Assembly: GCA_023052935.1 (NCBI GenBank)
Contig: CM041293.1
Span: forward strand, 171,607,600-171,671,599
DNA length: 64,000 bases
Direction: 5' to 3'
Source: Piezodorus guildinii
Taxonomy: Eukaryota; Arthropoda; Insecta; Hemiptera; Pentatomidae
Shown here piece by piece: positions 63,848-64,000 of the stretch (positions within the stretch are counted from its first letter, which is position 1; every line of letters starts with the position of its first letter). The position numbers and the translations under genes are program-made. Under the pieces are notes generated by a model. The model saw only the letters and a program-made list of their open reading frames with translations, had not been told where the DNA came from and made no database searches.

Positions 63848-64000
63848 TTTGTTTGTTTATTTATTTAACATACCTTTATGCTGCTATGGCTAATCGGACG
63901 ATGTTACAGTGGGAGTCCTAAATTTCTCTATTCAGGTTTTATAAGGATAGGGATCTTTAACGAGTACCTGATATCGCACAGGCTCTGGACCACCTTTTAA
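63848..64000 (-). repeat. SINE1, running off the window edge
   Basis: Reversed tail 'ttatttatttaacatac' then the SINE1 body to 'tggaccaccttttaa'. The tRNA-like head would lie beyond 64000. Confidence 0.8.

Overview
This is a eukaryotic, AT-rich, repeat-dense stretch in which almost everything recognisable is transposable-element DNA. The mix (two Jockey-type LINEs with gag-like CCHC ORF1 proteins, mariner, a Helitron scrap, RTE-like LINE remnants, tRNA-derived SINEs and a Ty3/gypsy-type LTR retrotransposon) points to an arthropod. I cannot name the order, and I found no convincing host gene.

Layout. 0-12.7 kb: decayed LINE remnants, SINEs, an internally deleted mariner and copies of a MITE-like dispersed repeat, called R1 here. 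12.7-24.6 kb: a minus-strand gypsy-type LTR retrotransposon in a 5.55 kb tandem duplication. Copy A has both LTRs but a broken pol; copy B has an open pol but its 3' end is cut off by the duplication junction. 24.6-45.5 kb: SINE-rich and LINE-remnant territory with three hairpin/palindromic repeats, one a 1.37 kb foldback-like structure with tandem-repeat arms. 45.6-50.4 kb: a full-length, open Jockey-type LINE (plus strand) inserted into an R1 copy. 50.4-57 kb: R1 copies, an inverted duplicate of the 38.2-38.7 kb segment, and a Helitron derivative. 57.3-61.7 kb: a second full-length, open Jockey-type LINE (minus strand) with a perfect 13 bp target duplication. 61.7-64 kb: one R1 copy and a SINE running off the edge.

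How the parts relate. R1 is a landing pad: a SINE and the LTR element, another SINE, a mariner-derived MITE, the large palindrome and Jockey LINE A each interrupt a copy. The two intact Jockey elements could in principle supply machinery to the 5'-truncated Jockey tails at 5.6, 24.8, 38.5 and 51.5 kb. SINE1, whose tail is an AAAT-type repeat, has clean target duplications and includes a 5'-truncated copy, so it moves by LINE-like target-primed reverse transcription.

Points most worth attention: gag and pol of the LTR element share one frame separated by a single UGA overlapping a strong 5' splice-site consensus; its primer binding site matches tRNA-Phe; its integrase has Glu exactly where the second catalytic Asp should be; the two Jockey elements join ORF1 to ORF2 differently; and R1 and the 1.37 kb palindrome fit no family I can name. 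All family calls come from reading motifs by eye. No database search was made, and boundaries are approximate unless target duplications are quoted.
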